A stretch of 63,418 bases of DNA, taken from contig NZ_BSTL01000013.1 of assembly GCF_030269485.1 (NCBI RefSeq), forward strand, positions 256,522-319,939. Direction: 5' to 3'. The translations under genes and the position numbers were made by a program. Under the pieces are notes generated by a model. The model worked only from the letters and a program-made list of their open reading frames with translations. It had not been told where the DNA came from and made no database searches. This DNA is from Actinoplanes sp. NBRC 103695 (GTDB taxonomy: Bacteria > Actinomycetota > Actinomycetes > Mycobacteriales > Micromonosporaceae). Shown here piece by piece: positions 6,376 to 15,554 of this stretch. The first letter of the stretch is position 1; each line of letters begins with the position of its first letter.

Positions 6376-8124
6376 CTAGAAGACGGGCTCGCCGGCCCGG
6401 GTCAGGCGCCAGTTGGGTACGAAGAAGTCGGCCGGGTCGATCGCGCCGCGTTCCTGCGCCCAGTCGATCAGCAACTGCCGGATCTCCTGCTGGGCGTTGT
6501 AGACCTGGGTCTTCACGATGCCCGGGAAGTTGCCGCCGCCGCTGCGCCGGTAGTTGTTGACGGCCACCACGAACCGGGCGTCCCGCGCCACGTCGATGAC
6601 GATGCGTGAACCGACCGGTTTGCTGATGTCGATGTCGTACGCGATGCCAGAGATGGTGTCGTAGTTGTAGTCCGGCACCGCGGGGTCGCTGATCGTCGCC
6701 GGGTCGGCCGGGGCGCCCGGCGCCAGCGTGACGAAGTACTTCGCCGAGTACTCCAGGTACGCCTTCACCTCGGCGCCGGTGAGGACCACCGCCTCCAGGG
6801 TGTTGTCGTAGATGTAGAGCCCGGCCACATCTTTGATCTTCACGTCGCCCTGCGGGAACACCGCGGTCCGGCTGAACGGCGCCGCGATGGAGAGCACCGG
6901 CAGGCCGGCGTACTCGGTGCCGGCCAGCGCCGAGGTCACCGTGTCCGTCTGCACCTTGTTGATGTAGTCCAGGATCGGCGTGTCCTTGTACCGCGACTCG
7001 GCGGCGCTCAGCTCCACCGTCGAGGTGGCGACGACCTGGTTGACGTACGCGACGGTGGTGGCGTGCTGCCGTCGCACCGCCTTGACCACCTCGGGGTCCT
7101 CGGCGACCGTGTTGGTGTTGAGGGTGGCCGCCCGCTTGTCGGTGATCGTCCAGCGGCCGCGCTCCCGGGTCAGCGTGAAGTCCATCCGGGTCAGCCGCTG
7201 GCCCCACTTCGACGGCTCGGAGAGCAGCACCTGGGCGCCGGTCGCGGTGTTCGTGACGAAGCGCTGCGCCACCTCGTTGTGCGCGTGGCCGAACAGGATC
7301 GCGTCGATGCCCGGCACCTGCTCGGCGATCAGCGCGCTCGGGTTCTCGACCGGCAGCTCCGGGCCGTAACTGGAGGTGCCGCTGTCCCCGCCGTGCGCCG
7401 AGATCAGCACGATGTCCGCACCGTTGCGGCGCATGATCGGCACGTACTTCGCTGCCGTCGCGACCAGGTCGTCGAAGCGGAGCACGCCCTCCACGACGGC
7501 CCGGTCCCAGATCGCCACGCCCGGGTTGGTCAGGCCGAGGATCCCCACCCGCAGCGTCGTGTTTCCCAAGGTCAACTTCTTGATGGTGTACGGGCGGAAG
7601 GCCGGCCGCCCCGTCGCCACATTCACCGCGTTGGCCGCCAGGGCCGGGAAACCGAGCTGGCGGATCCAGAGGTTCAGCAGCGGCAGCCCGTAGTTGAACT
7701 CGTGGTTCCCGAGCGTCACGGCGTCGTAGTGCAGCACGTTCATGGCCTTGGCCATCGGGTGCTTCGCGCCGGTCTCGGTGATCGGCTCCTGTTTGGCGTA
7801 GTAGGTGGCCAGCGGCGTCCCCTGAATCGTGTCGCCCGCGTCCAGCACCAGCGTGGTGACGCCACGCTCGGCCCGGATCTGGTTGACCAGGGCGGCCAGC
7901 TTGGCGACGCCGACATCGTTGTGCGCGCTGTCGTCGTACTCGGCGTCGGAGTAGTAGTCCCAGTTGTAGACGTTGCCGTGCGTGTCGGAGGTCCCGAGCA
8001 CCGAAAGCTTGAACGTACGGGCGCCGGCGGTGACCGGCCCCGAGACCGTGAACGGTGCGGCCGCGGCGGCAGCGGTGGCCGCCGAGGCGGCGAGCACGCC
8101 ACGTCGAGTGAGTTGGAAAGTCAC
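6376..8124 (-). CDS. Tat-exported 5'-nucleotidase / cyclic phosphodiesterase
   Basis: A 582-residue member of the UshA/CpdB metallophosphoesterase family, which hydrolyses nucleotides or 2',3'-cyclic nucleotides outside the cell. The N-terminus TRRGVLAASAATAAAAAAPF is a twin-arginine signal. Metal-binding motifs of the catalytic domain appear in order: SDTHGN, LDAGDTIQGTPL, LGNHEFNYG, ISAHGGDSG and FGHAHNE. The second half (about 340-570) is the 5'-nucleotidase C-terminal domain with the substrate-binding stretch LDYINKVQTDTV and NYRRSGGGNFPG. It probably serves phosphate or nucleoside scavenging. It is a single-gene unit on the minus strand, sharing a short region with the divergent envelope operon that starts at 8170. 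Confidence 0.9.
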   Translation of the reverse strand: MTFQLTRRGVLAASAATAAAAAAPFTVSGPVTAGARTFKLSVLGTSDTHGNVYNWDYYSDAEYDDSAHNDVGVAKLAALVNQIRAERGVTTLVLDAGDTIQGTPLATYYAKQEPITETGAKHPMAKAMNVLHYDAVTLGNHEFNYGLPLLNLWIRQLGFPALAANAVNVATGRPAFRPYTIKKLTLGNTTLRVGILGLTNPGVAIWDRAVVEGVLRFDDLVATAAKYVPIMRRNGADIVLISAHGGDSGTSSYGPELPVENPSALIAEQVPGIDAILFGHAHNEVAQRFVTNTATGAQVLLSEPSKWGQRLTRMDFTLTRERGRWTITDKRAATLNTNTVAEDPEVVKAVRRQHATTVAYVNQVVATSTVELSAAESRYKDTPILDYINKVQTDTVTSALAGTEYAGLPVLSIAAPFSRTAVFPQGDVKIKDVAGLYIYDNTLEAVVLTGAEVKAYLEYSAKYFVTLAPGAPADPATISDPAVPDYNYDTISGIAYDIDISKPVGSRIVIDVARDARFVVAVNNYRRSGGGNFPGIVKTQVYNAQQEIRQLLIDWAQERGAIDPADFFVPNWRLTRAGEPVF

Positions 8125-8156
8125 CCGGGCACGATAACCGGGATGACCCTGTGAAA

Positions 8157-8162
8157 TAGGAT
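8157..8162 (+). promoter_or_regulatory. -10 box of leaderless promoter
   Basis: TAGGAT (TANNNT) ends 7 nt before the ATG at 8170. This supports ATG 8170 over the in-frame ATG 8161, which would lie inside the -10 box. Confidence 0.6.
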
Positions 8163-8169
8163 GCGGCCC

Positions 8170-8997
8170 ATGTCAGGGCAGCCGGAGCTTCCGCTGCGCC
8201 CGATGACGCTCGGCGAGCTGCTCGACGCGGCTATGGCGCTGTTGCGGCGCCGGGCGTTGCCGCTGTTCGCCGCCGGCATCCTGCTCGCCGCCGCGGAGCA
8301 GGTGGCTCTCGCGCCGATGCGCTCCTGGGCGCACCTGACGCCGCCCTGGTACGGGCCGACCGAGGCCTACCTGATCCCGTGGTGGATCACCGTCGCCGCC
8401 GGGTTCGGCACCGAACTGTTCGTCCTCACGCTGCTCGGGGCGTACGCCGCCGCGGCCGCCGGGCCGGCCCTGCTCGGCCAGGAGGTGCGGCACCGGGCGC
8501 TGTGGCGGCGGTCCCGGCCGCTCGCCGCGGCGGGGCTCGCGCTGTGGCTGGGCGCGGTGGGCACGGTCGGGGCGCTGCTCGTGGTCATCCCGTGGGCGGT
8601 CTTCTACGGGTTCTTCGCGATGACCCCGGCGGCGCTGGTGATCGACCGGGCGAAGAACCCGCTCGGGCGGGCGATGCGGCTGGCCGGGCGGCAGACCGCC
8701 CGCGGCTTCTGGATCCTGATCACCGCCTATCTGACCTGGGCCGCGGTGCGTGGCGCGCTGGGCATCGGGTGGACCGAGATGGTCCGGCTGATCACCGGGG
8801 CCGAGCCGGAATTCCAGACCTGGGTGGTGCCGGCCGCGCGGGCGCTCGGCAACGGCGTCGCGTACGCGGCCCTGGCCTGTGTCTCCGCCGTGCTGGTGAT
8901 CGACGTGCGGGTGCGGACCGAGGGGCTGGACATCCTGATCAGCCGGACCCGCAGCCTCGGCGGCGACGTGGACAAGACCCTGGTGCACGTCCCGTGA
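8170..8997 (+). CDS. multi-pass membrane protein, first gene of envelope operon
   Basis: A 275-residue integral membrane protein with about six hydrophobic segments (for example RALPLFAAGILLAAAEQVA, ELFVLTLLGAYAAAAAGPALLG, LALWLGAVGTVGALLVVIPWAVFY). The N-terminal LRPMTLGELLDAAMALLRRRA is typical of glycerophosphoryl diester phosphodiesterase membrane-domain-like (DUF7544/DUF7847) proteins of actinobacteria, which lack catalytic residues. It overlaps the next gene by 4 nt (GTGA) and heads a tight five-gene operon with DUF4129, DUF4350, MoxR and DUF58 proteins. A structural or scaffold role in the envelope is inferred from this neighbourhood; biochemical function is unknown. Confidence 0.75.
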   Translation: MSGQPELPLRPMTLGELLDAAMALLRRRALPLFAAGILLAAAEQVALAPMRSWAHLTPPWYGPTEAYLIPWWITVAAGFGTELFVLTLLGAYAAAAAGPALLGQEVRHRALWRRSRPLAAAGLALWLGAVGTVGALLVVIPWAVFYGFFAMTPAALVIDRAKNPLGRAMRLAGRQTARGFWILITAYLTWAAVRGALGIGWTEMVRLITGAEPEFQTWVVPAARALGNGVAYAALACVSAVLVIDVRVRTEGLDILISRTRSLGGDVDKTLVHVP

Positions 8998-9548
8998 GCC
9001 GGATCTGGGACGAGACCGCCGCGATCATCTTCGACGTGATTCCGGCCGGCACCGCGATCCTGCTGCTGCTCTTCGCCGGTGCGCTGGCCGGCACCCTCTG
9101 GTACTTCTTCCCGCGCTGGGTGCCGAAGCGGTTCGCGCTGCCCGACTGGATACGCCGCCGGCCCAAGAAGGCGAAGGCGCCGAAGGCGAAGCGGGTCGCC
9201 GACGACGCCACCGAGGCGGTGATCACCCCGGCCGAGCCGGAGGCCGCCGTCGCCGACCTCACGCTGGCCGACCAGCTGGCCGCCGAGGGCCGGTACGCCG
9301 AAGCCCTCCGCCAGCGCCTGCGGGTGATCCTCGGCGAGCTGATCGCCGCGCGTCTGGTTCCGCCGCAGCCGGGCTGGACGGCCGCCGAGCTCGCCACCAT
9401 GGCCGGCGGGCAGCGGCCCGCGGTGGCCGGCCCGCTGGGCGGCGCCACCGAGCTGTTCGCCGAGGTCTGGTACGGCCAGCGCCCCGCCGCGCAGGCCCAC
9501 GACCAGCACATGCGCACCCTCACCGACCAGGTCAGGGCAGCCTTGTGA
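8994..9548 (+). CDS. DUF4129 domain protein
   Basis: A 184-residue protein starting with GTG 8994 inside the stop of the previous gene. One transmembrane helix lies near the N-terminus (AGTAILLLLFAGALAGTLWYFF), then a Lys/Pro-rich linker, and a C-terminal DUF4129 domain (ADQLAAEGRYAEALRQRLRVILGELIAARLV...WTAAELA...ATELFAEVWYG). DUF4129 proteins usually stand beside MoxR and DUF58 genes, sometimes with transglutaminase-like proteins, and are thought to belong to the same envelope complex. The domain in this position is characteristic of the operon. Confidence 0.85.
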   Translation: MSRIWDETAAIIFDVIPAGTAILLLLFAGALAGTLWYFFPRWVPKRFALPDWIRRRPKKAKAPKAKRVADDATEAVITPAEPEAAVADLTLADQLAAEGRYAEALRQRLRVILGELIAARLVPPQPGWTAAELATMAGGQRPAVAGPLGGATELFAEVWYGQRPAAQAHDQHMRTLTDQVRAAL

Positions 9549-9561
9549 AACAGAGCTCCCT

Positions 9562-10836
9562 ATGAAGAACTGGCTCAAGGCAGCCATCCCACCGGCGATC
9601 GCGGCGGCCATCGTGGCCACCACGCTGATCACGCACGCCGTACAGCAGCCGGATCCGAGCGAACCCACGTACCTCTCCCCCATCGCCCGGACCGACGACG
9701 GCGCCGCCGCCCTCGCCGACCGCCTGACCCAGCAGGGTGTCGCCGTGCAACGGCGGACCAGCACCCCCGAGGCGCTCGCCGCCGCCACCACCGCCCGCAA
9801 CGCCACCATCTTCGTGCCCGCGCCCGAGATGATCCGGCCCGAGTACCTCGACGACTTCCGGATCGTGCCGCCGTCGGTGCGGATCGTGCTGGTCGCCCCG
9901 AACCGGTCGGTGCTGTCGAAGCTGGACGCGCTCGTGCCGCAGGCCGGTCCCCGCTGGACCGCCGCCGCGCCGGACCCCGGCTGCAACGCGGCGTTCGCCA
10001 CCGGCCGGGCCGCGGTGCTGCGCTGGCAGTACGCGCCCGCCGAAGGTCAGCTGCTGAGCTGCTACAACGGCGGCGTGGTCGAGGTGGACCGCGGCGGCCC
10101 GCCGATCACGCTGGTCGGCGCGCCGGACCCGTTCCGCAACGACCGGCAGGGCGAATGGTCCAACGCCGACTTCGCCGTCGAGCTGCTCGGCCGCGGATCC
10201 ACGGTGGTCTGGCTGGACCTGCACGAACGGGAGCCGGGGCCGCCGCCCGACCAGGTGAACGGCGAACCGGCCGGCCCCGACGAGGGCGACCGCGGTGAGG
10301 TCGGCAACGGCGACGAGTCCGGCGACAGCTCCGACAGCCGGTCGGACCAGGGCCAGGGCCAGAGCGAGGGCGACCCGTCGGCGCGGCAGCAGCCCGACGA
10401 GCAGTCCGTCCTCGACGCGTTCCCGCAGGCGTTCTGGGCGGCGGTGCTGCTGGTCATCCTGGCGATGGTCGCGTTCGCGGCGGCGTCCGCACGGCGGCTG
10501 GGCGCGCCGGTGACCGAGCCGCTGCCGGCCCGGGTGCGCGCCTCGGAGACCGTACGCGGACTGGCCGGTCTCTATCGGCGGGCCGGAGCACGCGACGCCT
10601 CCCTGGCCACCGTCCAGGCCGCGGCCCTGCGCCGGTTGGCCGCGCACTTCGACCTGCCACTCGATCTGGACGCCGTGTCGAACCGGGTGGCGGCCGAGCT
10701 GAATCTGCCGGCCGAAGAAGTACGCGGCGTCCTCGTCGGGGAGCCCGAGGACACCGACGACGACCTTGTTCTGCGGGCCGCTGCCGTCCAACGGCTGGTG
10801 AGCGCCGTGCTCGGCGATGAGAAGGGGAAACAGTGA
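9562..10836 (+). CDS. DUF4350 domain membrane protein
   Basis: A 424-residue protein with an N-terminal membrane helix (LKAAIPPAIAAAIVATTLITH), an extracytoplasmic DUF4350 domain (about 35-225; DDGAAALADRLTQQGVAVQRR, TIFVPAPEMI, NADFAVELLGRGSTVVWLDLHE), an acidic low-complexity stretch (about 230-285, rich in Asp, Glu, Ser, Gln), a second helix (AFWAAVLLVILAMVAFAAASA) and a cytoplasmic helical tail. This layout is normal for the family. It follows DUF4129 by 13 bp and overlaps the MoxR gene by 4 nt. A partner or substrate adaptor role with the MoxR ATPase is likely but inferred. Confidence 0.85.
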   Translation: MKNWLKAAIPPAIAAAIVATTLITHAVQQPDPSEPTYLSPIARTDDGAAALADRLTQQGVAVQRRTSTPEALAAATTARNATIFVPAPEMIRPEYLDDFRIVPPSVRIVLVAPNRSVLSKLDALVPQAGPRWTAAAPDPGCNAAFATGRAAVLRWQYAPAEGQLLSCYNGGVVEVDRGGPPITLVGAPDPFRNDRQGEWSNADFAVELLGRGSTVVWLDLHEREPGPPPDQVNGEPAGPDEGDRGEVGNGDESGDSSDSRSDQGQGQSEGDPSARQQPDEQSVLDAFPQAFWAAVLLVILAMVAFAAASARRLGAPVTEPLPARVRASETVRGLAGLYRRAGARDASLATVQAAALRRLAAHFDLPLDLDAVSNRVAAELNLPAEEVRGVLVGEPEDTDDDLVLRAAAVQRLVSAVLGDEKGKQ

Positions 10837-11783
10837 GTTCTTCGGTGGAGGCGCTCGGCCGGCTGCGCGCCGAGGTCGGCAAGGCCGTGGTCGGCCAGGA
10901 CGCCGTCGTCGGCGGGGTGGTGATCGCGCTGCTCTGCGGCGGCCACGTCCTGCTCGAGGGCGTGCCCGGAGTGGCCAAGACGCTGCTCGTCCGGGCCCTG
11001 GCCGCCGGTCTCGACCTGCAGACCAAGCGCGTCCAGTTCACCCCCGACCTGATGCCCGGCGACGTGACCGGCTCGCTGGTGTACGACGCCCGGACCGCCG
11101 CGTTCAACTTCCGGCCCGGCCCGATCTTCACCAACCTGCTGCTCGCCGACGAGATCAACCGGACGCCGCCGAAGACGCAGGCCGCGCTGCTGGAGGCGAT
11201 GGAGGAACGCACCGTCAGCATCGACGGCGAGTCGCGGCGGCTGCCCGAACCGTTCATCGTGGCGGCCACCCAGAACCCGATCGAGTACGAGGGCACCTAC
11301 CCGCTGCCGGAGGCGCAGCTGGACCGGTTCCTGCTGAAGCTGTCGGTGCCGCTGCCGGAACGCCACGACGAGCTCAACGTGCTGCGCGCCCACCACCACG
11401 GCTTCGACCCGCGCGACCTGAAGGCGGCCGGGCTGACCGCGGTGGCCACCGCCGAGGACCTGGCCGCCGGCCGGGCCGCGGTGCGCCGGGTGGCGGTCAC
11501 CGACGCCGTGCTGGAGTACATCGTGGACCTGGTCCGGGCCACCCGGCAGGCCCCTTCGCTGGAGCTGGGCGCGTCCCCGCGCGGCGCCACGGCCCTGCTC
11601 GCGGTGGCCAAGGCGCGCGCCTGGCTGAGCGGCCGCGACTACGCGATGCCGGACGACGTGAAGGCGTTCGCGCTGCCCACGTTGCGGCACCGGGTGCGGT
11701 TGAGGGCGGAGGCCGAACTGGACGGCATCACCGTGGACGCGGTGCTGCGCTCGGTGCTGTCCGCCGTGCCCGCGCCGCGCTGA
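10833..11783 (+). CDS. MoxR-family AAA+ ATPase
   Basis: A 316-residue AAA+ ATPase. Walker A is EGVPGVAKT (residues 42-50), Walker B is LLLADEINR (102-110), sensor 1 lies in VAATQNPIEYEGTYPLPEAQLDRF, and the C-terminal lid domain carries ASPRGATALLAVAKARAWL. MoxR ATPases act as chaperones that mature partner complexes, usually with a VWA or DUF58 protein encoded next door, as here. GTG 10833 overlaps the DUF4350 stop by 4 nt and its own stop overlaps the DUF58 ATG (TGATG), so translation is coupled through the operon. Confidence 0.95.
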   Translation: MSSSVEALGRLRAEVGKAVVGQDAVVGGVVIALLCGGHVLLEGVPGVAKTLLVRALAAGLDLQTKRVQFTPDLMPGDVTGSLVYDARTAAFNFRPGPIFTNLLLADEINRTPPKTQAALLEAMEERTVSIDGESRRLPEPFIVAATQNPIEYEGTYPLPEAQLDRFLLKLSVPLPERHDELNVLRAHHHGFDPRDLKAAGLTAVATAEDLAAGRAAVRRVAVTDAVLEYIVDLVRATRQAPSLELGASPRGATALLAVAKARAWLSGRDYAMPDDVKAFALPTLRHRVRLRAEAELDGITVDAVLRSVLSAVPAPR

Positions 11784-13102
11784 TGGTCACCCGCCGGTTC
11801 GCGCTGCTGATCGCGGCGGGCGCGCTCGTCGTCGCGGTGGTGCCGGCGCCGTGGCTGGTCCTCGCCGGGATGCTGGTGCTGCTCGCCGGGGTCGCCGTCC
11901 TGGACGCGCTGGCGGCGGCGCCGCTGGACACGGTGCGGCTGCGCCGCGACGGCGACACCACGGTGTGGCTGGGCCAGACGGCGACGGTCACGCTGACCGT
12001 CGGCAACGCCGCCGGTCGGGTGCTGCGCCTGTCGGTGCGGGACAGCTGGGTGCCGTCGGCGGGTTCGGCCAACGCGGAGCACCGGCTGGAGCTTCCCCCG
12101 GGTACGGAGGAGAGCATCGCGACCTCGCTCACGCCGACCCGGCACGGCGACCGGCCGGCAGTGCGCGTGACACTGCGGTCGTACGGGCCGTTGCGTCTCG
12201 CGTACCGGCAGCGCCGCGCCTCCTGGAACGAGGAGAACACCCCACCGTGGACGCTGCGGGTCCTCCCCCGCTTCCCGTCCCGCCGCCTGCTGCCGGAGAA
12301 ACTGGCGAAGCTGCGGGTCTTCGACGGCGCCGTGGTGACCCGCGGGCGCGGCCAGGGCACCGAGTTCGACAACCTTCGCGAGTACGTGGTCGGCGACGAC
12401 GTCCGCTCGATCGACTGGCGGGCCAGCGCCCGGGCCCAGGACGTGGTCGTGCGGACGTGGCGCCCCGAACGCGACCGCCGGGTGCTCTGCCTGCTGGACA
12501 CCGGCCGGACCGCGGCCGCCCGGATCGGCGACGAGCCCCGCCTGGACGCCTGCATCGACGCGGCGCTGCTGCTCTCGGTGCTGGCCACCCGCGCCGACGA
12601 CCGGGTGGACCTGCTGGCCGTGGACACCGAGATCCGCGCCCGGGTCGAGGGCGGCGGCCACCGTACCAAGCTGGCCCGCCTGATCTCCGGCCTGGCCGCG
12701 CTGGAACCGGCCCTGGTCGAGACCGACTTCGGCCTGGCCGTCGCCGAACTGCTGCGCCGCGACCACAAGCGCGCCCTGGTGATCATCTTCACGGCCCTGG
12801 ACGCCGCCCCGATCATCGAGGGCCTGCTCCCGGTGATGTCCAAGCTGGCCACCCGCCATCGCGTGGTGGTGGCGAGCGTCCGCGACCCGGAGACCGCCCG
12901 CCTGGCCCGCCTGCCCGAGTCCAACGTGACGGCTGACGACGTCCACGTGGCGGCCGCCGCCGAACTGTCCCTCGACGAACGCGACCGCGTCCGGGCCGTC
13001 CTCACCCAGCTCGGCGTCACGGTCATCGACGAGACCCGCGACCACTTCGCCTCGAAGGTCGCCGACATGTACCTGGCCCTGAAGGCCGCCGGGCGGCTCT
13101 GA
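11783..13102 (+). CDS. DUF58 domain protein
   Basis: A 439-residue protein with two N-terminal membrane helices (FALLIAAGALVVAVVPAPWL and LVLAGMLVLLAGVAVL), a beta-rich region (about 50-160), and the DUF58 hallmark FDNLREYVVGDDVRSIDWRASAR near residue 200, followed by a von Willebrand A-like fold (VLCLLDTG...DLLAVDT). DUF58 proteins are the usual partners of MoxR ATPases. Its ATG overlaps the MoxR stop. In many actinobacteria SpoIIM-like and RDD genes follow directly; here they appear 5 kb further on, after an insert-like block. Confidence 0.92.
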   Translation: MVTRRFALLIAAGALVVAVVPAPWLVLAGMLVLLAGVAVLDALAAAPLDTVRLRRDGDTTVWLGQTATVTLTVGNAAGRVLRLSVRDSWVPSAGSANAEHRLELPPGTEESIATSLTPTRHGDRPAVRVTLRSYGPLRLAYRQRRASWNEENTPPWTLRVLPRFPSRRLLPEKLAKLRVFDGAVVTRGRGQGTEFDNLREYVVGDDVRSIDWRASARAQDVVVRTWRPERDRRVLCLLDTGRTAAARIGDEPRLDACIDAALLLSVLATRADDRVDLLAVDTEIRARVEGGGHRTKLARLISGLAALEPALVETDFGLAVAELLRRDHKRALVIIFTALDAAPIIEGLLPVMSKLATRHRVVVASVRDPETARLARLPESNVTADDVHVAAAAELSLDERDRVRAVLTQLGVTVIDETRDHFASKVADMYLALKAAGRL

Positions 13103-13204
13103 CTCCGGAGGCCGAGGCCCCCGGACGCCCCGCGTTCCATCGGTTGCGCCCTGCGCGTCGGCTCGGCCTCGGTCTTGGCCCCTGTCTCGTCTTGGTCTCT
13201 CTCG

Positions 13205-13714
13205 TCAGAGTTCGCTGTCGAGGATCGTCTGCCGCTGTTCTGGAGGTACATGCCAACTTTCCAGCGCCGCTTCCACGCATCCCCGGTTGAGCTGGAAGGA
13301 GTACCAAGGGCTGTCGGCCAGACCGCCGTAAAGGCCGTCCAGGACGAGGCCCGTGATGGCAAGTTGCTCGCCGGCGACGTTGACGTTTATCTCGACGTCG
13401 CGAGGCAGCGTAAGCAACTGCTTCAATAGCTCATCCCTCGTGATCGTACGAGCTTCCTGGCGAAGCACGTCAGCCAGCATCCGGCCTCCACACCTTGTCA
13501 CGAAATCATCGACGATCCTGGCGAGTGCCAATGCAAAGGTTTCGGCCTCCGACCTGGAAAGCCTTGTCGCAGTGGAGGCTCCAGCGCTGTCGGTCAAACG
13601 GAGCTCTATCAGGTCCGCGTCCGGGTCCGAGCCGTCCGGCACCAAGAGCGTCGTAGAAATCATGCCGCGCGCCTCGCCGACGCGTTGGACCTCGATCTCG
13701 ATCTGGGATCCCAT
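13205..13714 (-). CDS. hypothetical protein, 169 residues
   Basis: Not recognised. It is a soluble, acidic, mixed alpha/beta protein without signal peptide or membrane helix; the first half reads like beta strands (ISTTLLVPDGSDPDADLIELRLTD in two runs) and the second like helices (SEAETFALALARIVDDFVTRCGG, RDELLKQLLTLP). AGGGATAGG lies just before ATG 13714. A second frame (13717-13953) ends 2 bp upstream on the same strand, so it may be the second gene of a small unit facing away from the XRE regulator at 14109. Codon third positions are less GC-biased than in the flanking operons, which suggests acquisition. Confidence 0.65.
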   Translation of the reverse strand: MGSQIEIEVQRVGEARGMISTTLLVPDGSDPDADLIELRLTDSAGASTATRLSRSEAETFALALARIVDDFVTRCGGRMLADVLRQEARTITRDELLKQLLTLPRDVEINVNVAGEQLAITGLVLDGLYGGLADSPWYSFQLNRGCVEAALESWHVPPEQRQTILDSEL

Positions 13715-13716
13715 GC

Positions 13717-13872
13717 CTATCCCTCTTCGCCAGAGAAGTGGTCCATCCGGAAGATCCCTCTGAGCGCTTCGGTGGCGCTGTCCTCATCCAAGCTGATTGC
13801 CGTCGCTTGGTGCGCCTCGTTCCATCCGACGTCGATCACGTTCAGCGCGAGACCGCTGAGAAGCACCACCAC
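13717..13872 (-). CDS. small ORF or 5'-truncated gene upstream of the 169-residue protein
   Basis: The minus-strand frame ending at TAG 13717 is open back to 13953 and reads like protein (segments RVVVLLSGLALNVIDVGWNE and TAISLDEDSATEALRGIF). It has no ATG; the first plausible start is GTG 13872, giving 51 residues, with GAGG about 7 nt upstream. The stop is 2 bp before the ATG of the next gene, as in a coupled pair. The open but start-less upstream part suggests it may be the remainder of a longer gene. Confidence 0.35.
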   Translation of the reverse strand: MVVLLSGLALNVIDVGWNEAHQATAISLDEDSATEALRGIFRMDHFSGEEG

Positions 13873-14108
13873 GCGCGGAGCCTCAGGCAAATCGTCCAGG
13901 TACGAGGAAAGTCGTCGCGTCTCACCGGCACCGCCACTCTCCAGATGGTCGGATCATTGCCAGGTGAGCATCGCGAGAATGAACCCCTGCGGCCATGGCC
14001 GAACGCGTATGCGTCTCATACATGGCATGCATGCGGGCCGTCGCGTACCGTGATCGGATCTGGACCGGTGGACCATCGACGACGTCGCTTTAGGAGCAGT
14101 TCGCAGGT

Positions 14109-15554
14109 ATGAATCGGAAGCGCGGGACGATTTATTGTCGTTGCGGTAGCCGTCTTGCGCATGACAACGCCGCCAGCCAGTGCGTCGTCTGCCAGAAGAG
14201 AACCAGCGATCTGGCAATCCGTCCGCCGATCGTGGGACCTGACTTCTGGGAGGCACCACAGATCCACGACGCGCTCGCCGCGCGTCACATCGGCTTGATC
14301 TCACGCGCATACCGCAAGCATCCGCAACACATCGCGGTACACGGAAGAGACGGGATCTCACAAGAGACAGTCGCGGGTTGGCTGGGCCTGACTCAGGCGC
14401 AGGTAAGCCGAATCGAGAACGGCCCTCCCGTCAAACACCTCGACAGCCTCGCACGGTGGGCTCGAACATTACGCATTCCCGCTCGTCTGCTTTGGTTCAA
14501 GATCTCCCTTGACTACGACGGACCTTCGATTCGCGCGGTTGAGCCATCTCCAGCCATTCCTCCCACCACGATCTCGCTGTCCGTGGATTCCTTGGTGGCG
14601 CCTGGCGCGTCCCCGGCAGCCGCCCTGGAGGCGTTTCGGGCGGCCGATCGCCGAAATGGCGGCGGTCACTTGTACGCGGCCGTCGTCAGATACCTGCAGA
14701 CCAAGGTCGCTCCGAAGCTGTTCGGCGTCGATCACGGGGGTGACAGTCGGTTCGACTTCACCGTCGCTGCCGCCCTCACCGAGATGGCCGGTTGGATGGC
14801 GCACGACGCAGGCCACGATCGGTCCGCTGAACATCACTTCACCCGCTCGCTGGGCCTGGCCCGAGTGGGTGGGGACAGGCAGCTCGATGTCCATGTTCTC
14901 GCCAGCATGAGCCATCTGGCTCACCATCGCCAGAAGCCTCATGACGCGGCCCGGCTCGCCCGACGTGGACGACACCTCCTGACCCGAACGCCGCGTCAGC
15001 CCGAACTCGAGGCACGCGTGATCGCCATGGAGGCGCGCGCCTCCGCGGCATTGGGACGAAGCAAGGAATGCGCCCAACGGATCATCGATGCCGAGTGCGC
15101 CCTGTCCGCTACGGCCGGGGTGGAACGGTCACCCTGGACGAGTCATTTCGATGAAGGTTCGCTCGCGTGCGAGGCGGCACGATGTCTCCTACAGCTTGAT
15201 GACCTGGCCGCGGCCGGGCGTCAAGCCGAACGTGTCATCGTGCTGCGGCCGGGTGACCGCACTCGAAGCCGTGCATTCGGCCAGATCATCTTGGCTATGG
15301 TTCGGGTACGACAGGACAAGCCCGACGAGGCGTGCGCTGTGGCGCACGAAGTTCTGGAGTCGACGCCACAGCTCGGCTCCTATCTGATCGTTCAACAGTT
15401 CCTTGAGCTGTGTCGGTCCTTGGAGACCTATCAGACGAGCCGCCCGGTCGCCGAGTTCCTGGGCCGCCTCGATGAGACCCTGCGCGACCGCCTATGGCTC
15501 AATCGGTGGTTGTCCGACGGTCGAAACGCGGAAGATCCTGCGGAGACATGGTGA
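14109..15554 (+). CDS. XRE-type regulator with N-terminal zinc ribbon and helical-repeat tail
   Basis: A 481-residue protein. Residues 10-28 hold a CxC...CxxC zinc-ribbon-like pattern (C10, C12, C25, C28). A helix-turn-helix follows at about 83-105 (ISQETVAGWLGLTQAQVSRIE). Residues about 170-460 are helical with TPR-like character (ALGRSKECAQRIIDAE, ARCLLQLDDLAAAGRQAERVI, RQDKPDEACAVAHEVLE). This architecture is common in actinobacterial regulators encoded next to Nudix, SAM-dependent or other small enzymes, where it senses an unknown ligand. The Nudix gene starts inside its stop codon (GTGA). Moderate codon bias compared with the flanks suggests horizontal transfer. Confidence 0.8.
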   Translation: MNRKRGTIYCRCGSRLAHDNAASQCVVCQKRTSDLAIRPPIVGPDFWEAPQIHDALAARHIGLISRAYRKHPQHIAVHGRDGISQETVAGWLGLTQAQVSRIENGPPVKHLDSLARWARTLRIPARLLWFKISLDYDGPSIRAVEPSPAIPPTTISLSVDSLVAPGASPAAALEAFRAADRRNGGGHLYAAVVRYLQTKVAPKLFGVDHGGDSRFDFTVAAALTEMAGWMAHDAGHDRSAEHHFTRSLGLARVGGDRQLDVHVLASMSHLAHHRQKPHDAARLARRGRHLLTRTPRQPELEARVIAMEARASAALGRSKECAQRIIDAECALSATAGVERSPWTSHFDEGSLACEAARCLLQLDDLAAAGRQAERVIVLRPGDRTRSRAFGQIILAMVRVRQDKPDEACAVAHEVLESTPQLGSYLIVQQFLELCRSLETYQTSRPVAEFLGRLDETLRDRLWLNRWLSDGRNAEDPAETW